Below are positions 6,573-8,195 of a stretch of DNA of 8,195 bases, piece by piece; positions within the stretch are counted from its first letter, which is position 1; each line of letters begins with the position of its first letter. Below the pieces are notes generated by a model. The model had not been told where the DNA came from, made no database searches, and saw only the letters and a list, made by a program, of their open reading frames with translations. This stretch comes from JAIOSM01 sp964565415 (GTDB taxonomy: Bacteria; Desulfobacterota; Desulfobacteria; Desulfobacterales; Desulfobacteraceae). The stretch is taken from assembly GCA_964565415.1 (NCBI GenBank), contig CAZMEX010000088.1:1-8195 (forward strand), read 5' to 3'. A program made the position numbers and the translations under genes.

Positions 6573-7373
6573 TTATTTAGTAAATCCAAATTTTTTACTT
6601 ATTGTGTTCCACACTCCTGTCTTGTGTGTAGGAACTTCAACAGGCAAGTCAGTTTCTCCATTTAATCTCTTTGCAATACGGATAAATGCCTGACCTGCCT
6701 TGGAATCTTTTTGCAATACTAAGGGCAGTCCCATATTTGAGGAAGTCAGTACATATTCATCCATGGGAACCAACCCCGCAAGATCAACTGAAAGCACATC
6801 AAGGACATCTTCATGGCTGAGCATTTCACCCTTGGCAACCCTGGCAGGTTCGATTCTGTTAATTAAAAGTTTTGGTGTGATGGATTTTGAATAAAGAAGT
6901 CCTATAACTCTATCGGCATCTCGTATGGCTGAGACATCAGGTGTACATACAACTATTGCCTCATCAGCACTTACAACCGAGTTTTCAAATCCTCTTTCAA
7001 TCCCGGCTGGGGAGTCCATTATGATATAATCAAACTCTTTTTTAAGCTTCTTTGCAACACGCTCCACACCCTTTGATGTAAGAACATCCTTGTTGTCACT
7101 CTGGGATGCCGGTATTAAAAAGAGATTGTCAATCCTCCGATCCTTGATGGCAGCCTGCTTGAGTTCACATCTGTTATTGACAACATCTACTATATTAAAA
7201 ACAATTCTGTTTTCAAGACCCATGATAACATCAAGATTCCTTAAACCAATGTCCATATCAATAACAGCAACCCTGTTGCCTTGCATGGCAAGAGCTGCGC
7301 CAATGGAAGAAGTTGCAGTGGTTTTGCCAACCCCTCCCTTGCCCGATGTTATTACTATTATTTTACCTTCCAA
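6573..7373 (-). CDS. minD: septum site-determining ATPase MinD
   Basis: A 266-residue ParA/MinD-type P-loop ATPase (E. coli 270). With ATP it dimerises on the inner membrane, recruits MinC and is released by MinE. The deviant Walker A motif SGKGGVGKT spans residues 10-18, with the signature Lys at 12. The switch I region is VIDMDIGLRNLD (37-48), and the Walker B/switch II region is IIMDSPAGIE (117-126). The C-terminal VWNTISKKFGFTK (254-266) is the amphipathic membrane-targeting helix. The start is TTG at 7373: AGAGGTG precedes it by 4 nt, and the conserved IIVITSGKGGVGKT follows directly, so a downstream start is impossible. It sits 24 nt after minC. Confidence 0.97.
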   Translation of the reverse strand: MEGKIIVITSGKGGVGKTTATSSIGAALAMQGNRVAVIDMDIGLRNLDVIMGLENRIVFNIVDVVNNRCELKQAAIKDRRIDNLFLIPASQSDNKDVLTSKGVERVAKKLKKEFDYIIMDSPAGIERGFENSVVSADEAIVVCTPDVSAIRDADRVIGLLYSKSITPKLLINRIEPARVAKGEMLSHEDVLDVLSVDLAGLVPMDEYVLTSSNMGLPLVLQKDSKAGQAFIRIAKRLNGETDLPVEVPTHKTGVWNTISKKFGFTK

Positions 7374-7377
7374 TTAA

Positions 7378-7384
7378 CACCTCT
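7378..7384 (-). promoter_or_regulatory. ribosome-binding site deciding the TTG start of minD
   Basis: Minus-strand AGAGGTG ends 4 nt before the TTG codon at 7373-7371. It is among the strongest Shine-Dalgarno matches in the window, supporting a non-ATG start. Confidence 0.7.
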
Positions 7385-7397
7385 TAAAATCATTAAA

Positions 7398-8090
7398 TTA
7401 TAATGCTTCGGGCCAGGGTATTGATGCAAACGGGTTTGCTTTAAGATAATTCTGAACAACAATTCTGTCTTTTTCAATACTGGCATATTCAGCTTTTTTA
7501 CCCGGGGTTTCATCCACTCCAACCGCTGTAATGTTGCTAATTTGAATCTGGGTAGGGCTAAACTCAAGGGCAAAGATGATGGCATCCATTTTGTCAGGAA
7601 ATCCTGCGTGTACTTTTCCTTTAAGCCTTCCCAGAATAATCACATCCCCACCTGCTGATATTTCAGCACCAGGGTTAACATCTCCTGCAATAATTATATG
7701 TTTTTTTGACTCTATTTTTTGTCCTGATCTTATTCGTCCCTTTAGCATGAGCACATCACTTCTGTGGAACAGCCACGGATTTGAGGAATCAGCCCCCTGT
7801 TTTTCTTGTCTCCCAGGTAAATATACTGAAACATTCCCCACCTTAAATTCTTTAGTTAAATAAACCTTAATATTTTCAATTGTCTGATCGTATCCTTTAA
7901 CACCATCAGTGTCAATTATAACCTTTGCATTTACAGCCAGATGTTTTAAATTTTCAAAAAGAATTGATATTTCATTTTTTATGGAATCTTGGGGTAAAGA
8001 GGGGTCAAGGATAAGTTTAAAACCTTTGCCAGATCCTTTTAGCTTTACAGAGTTTGAAAGTTCATTGGTATTTTTTTCCATTTTTGTCAT
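7398..8090 (-). CDS. minC: septum site-determining protein MinC
   Basis: A 230-residue MinC (E. coli 231), the FtsZ assembly inhibitor that blocks division away from mid-cell when bound to MinD. The N-terminal FtsZ-binding domain spans about residues 12-105 (VKLKGSGKGFKLILDP at its start). The C-terminal right-handed beta-helix spans about 112-215 and holds the family hallmarks: RSGQ (121-124), the MinD-binding loop; GDVNPGAEI (136-144); GGDVIILGRLKGKVHAG (147-163). The segment VVQNYLKANP (211-220) near the end is also often seen in MinC. The ATG at 8090 has AAGGTG upstream with about 7-nt spacing; a second ATG three codons in is less well placed. It is the first gene of minC-minD-minE. Confidence 0.95.
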   Translation of the reverse strand: MTKMEKNTNELSNSVKLKGSGKGFKLILDPSLPQDSIKNEISILFENLKHLAVNAKVIIDTDGVKGYDQTIENIKVYLTKEFKVGNVSVYLPGRQEKQGADSSNPWLFHRSDVLMLKGRIRSGQKIESKKHIIIAGDVNPGAEISAGGDVIILGRLKGKVHAGFPDKMDAIIFALEFSPTQIQISNITAVGVDETPGKKAEYASIEKDRIVVQNYLKANPFASIPWPEAL

Positions 8091-8138
8091 TTATAAACAC
8101 CTTGTTCATATTATTAAAACCGTTTAAGCTGCTTGTAA

Positions 8139-8150
8139 ATCAATATTGAT
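8139..8150. repeat. perfect 12-bp palindrome at the minC promoter
   Basis: ATCAATATTGAT reads the same on both strands. It touches the -10 hexamer by one base and covers the expected transcription start. This is a common place for a repressor operator, but no regulator is known here and an AT-rich palindrome can arise by chance. Confidence 0.5.
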
Positions 8151-8178
8151 ATATAAAAAATTAGGTCAGTTGTGTCAA
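8150..8178 (-). promoter_or_regulatory. sigma70-type promoter of minCDE
   Basis: On the minus strand, a perfect TTGACA -35 (8178-8173) and TATATA -10 (8155-8150) are separated by 17 nt. The expected start near 8143 leaves a leader of about 50 nt before the minC ATG. It is the best promoter match in the window. Confidence 0.7.
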
Positions 8179-8195
8179 GAAATTCATGTTAAATA

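Noticed and set aside
7576..7863. 95-codon open frame on the plus strand
   Set aside because: It is antisense to the conserved beta-helix domain of minC; shadow frame.

Overview
The window is AT-rich bacterial chromosome made almost entirely of housekeeping genes. The combination suggests a Desulfobacterota (former Deltaproteobacteria) member, probably near Desulfobacterales. It has a HisS with a cysteine-rich insertion of the kind I recall from that group, an IPTL-CTERM (exosortase H type) surface protein, a predicted non-discriminating AspS, and a dGTPase/YkgJ pair beside tRNA synthetases. The lineage is an inference from gene content and was not tested by a search.

Layout from left to right. 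Positions 1-540 (+) hold the 3' end of an NHL-repeat, beta-propeller-like protein that ends in an IPTL-CTERM sorting signal. After a 212-nt convergent spacer with no clear hairpin comes a TadA-like nucleoside/tRNA deaminase on the minus strand (753-1298). A 128-nt divergent spacer then separates it from a plus-strand block. That block holds a dGTPase-like HD phosphohydrolase (1427-2533), an overlapping YkgJ-type cysteine-cluster protein (2502-3074), a spacer with a candidate promoter, hisS (3196-4458) and aspS (4477-6282). aspS converges on the minus-strand operon minC-minD-minE (8090 down to 6297) with only 14 nt between stop codons. The minC promoter lies at the right edge.

Functionally there are four units: one exported surface protein; nucleotide and RNA housekeeping (deaminase, dNTP triphosphohydrolase, YkgJ protein); two class II aminoacyl-tRNA synthetases in one operon; and the complete Min system, which places the division septum. 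I see no mobile element, CRISPR array, tRNA or rRNA. I found no undescribed system. The points most worth a second look are the atypical TadA-like active-site surroundings, the eight-cysteine HisS insertion, the predicted relaxed tRNA specificity of AspS, the dGTPase/YkgJ overlap and the palindrome at the minC promoter.
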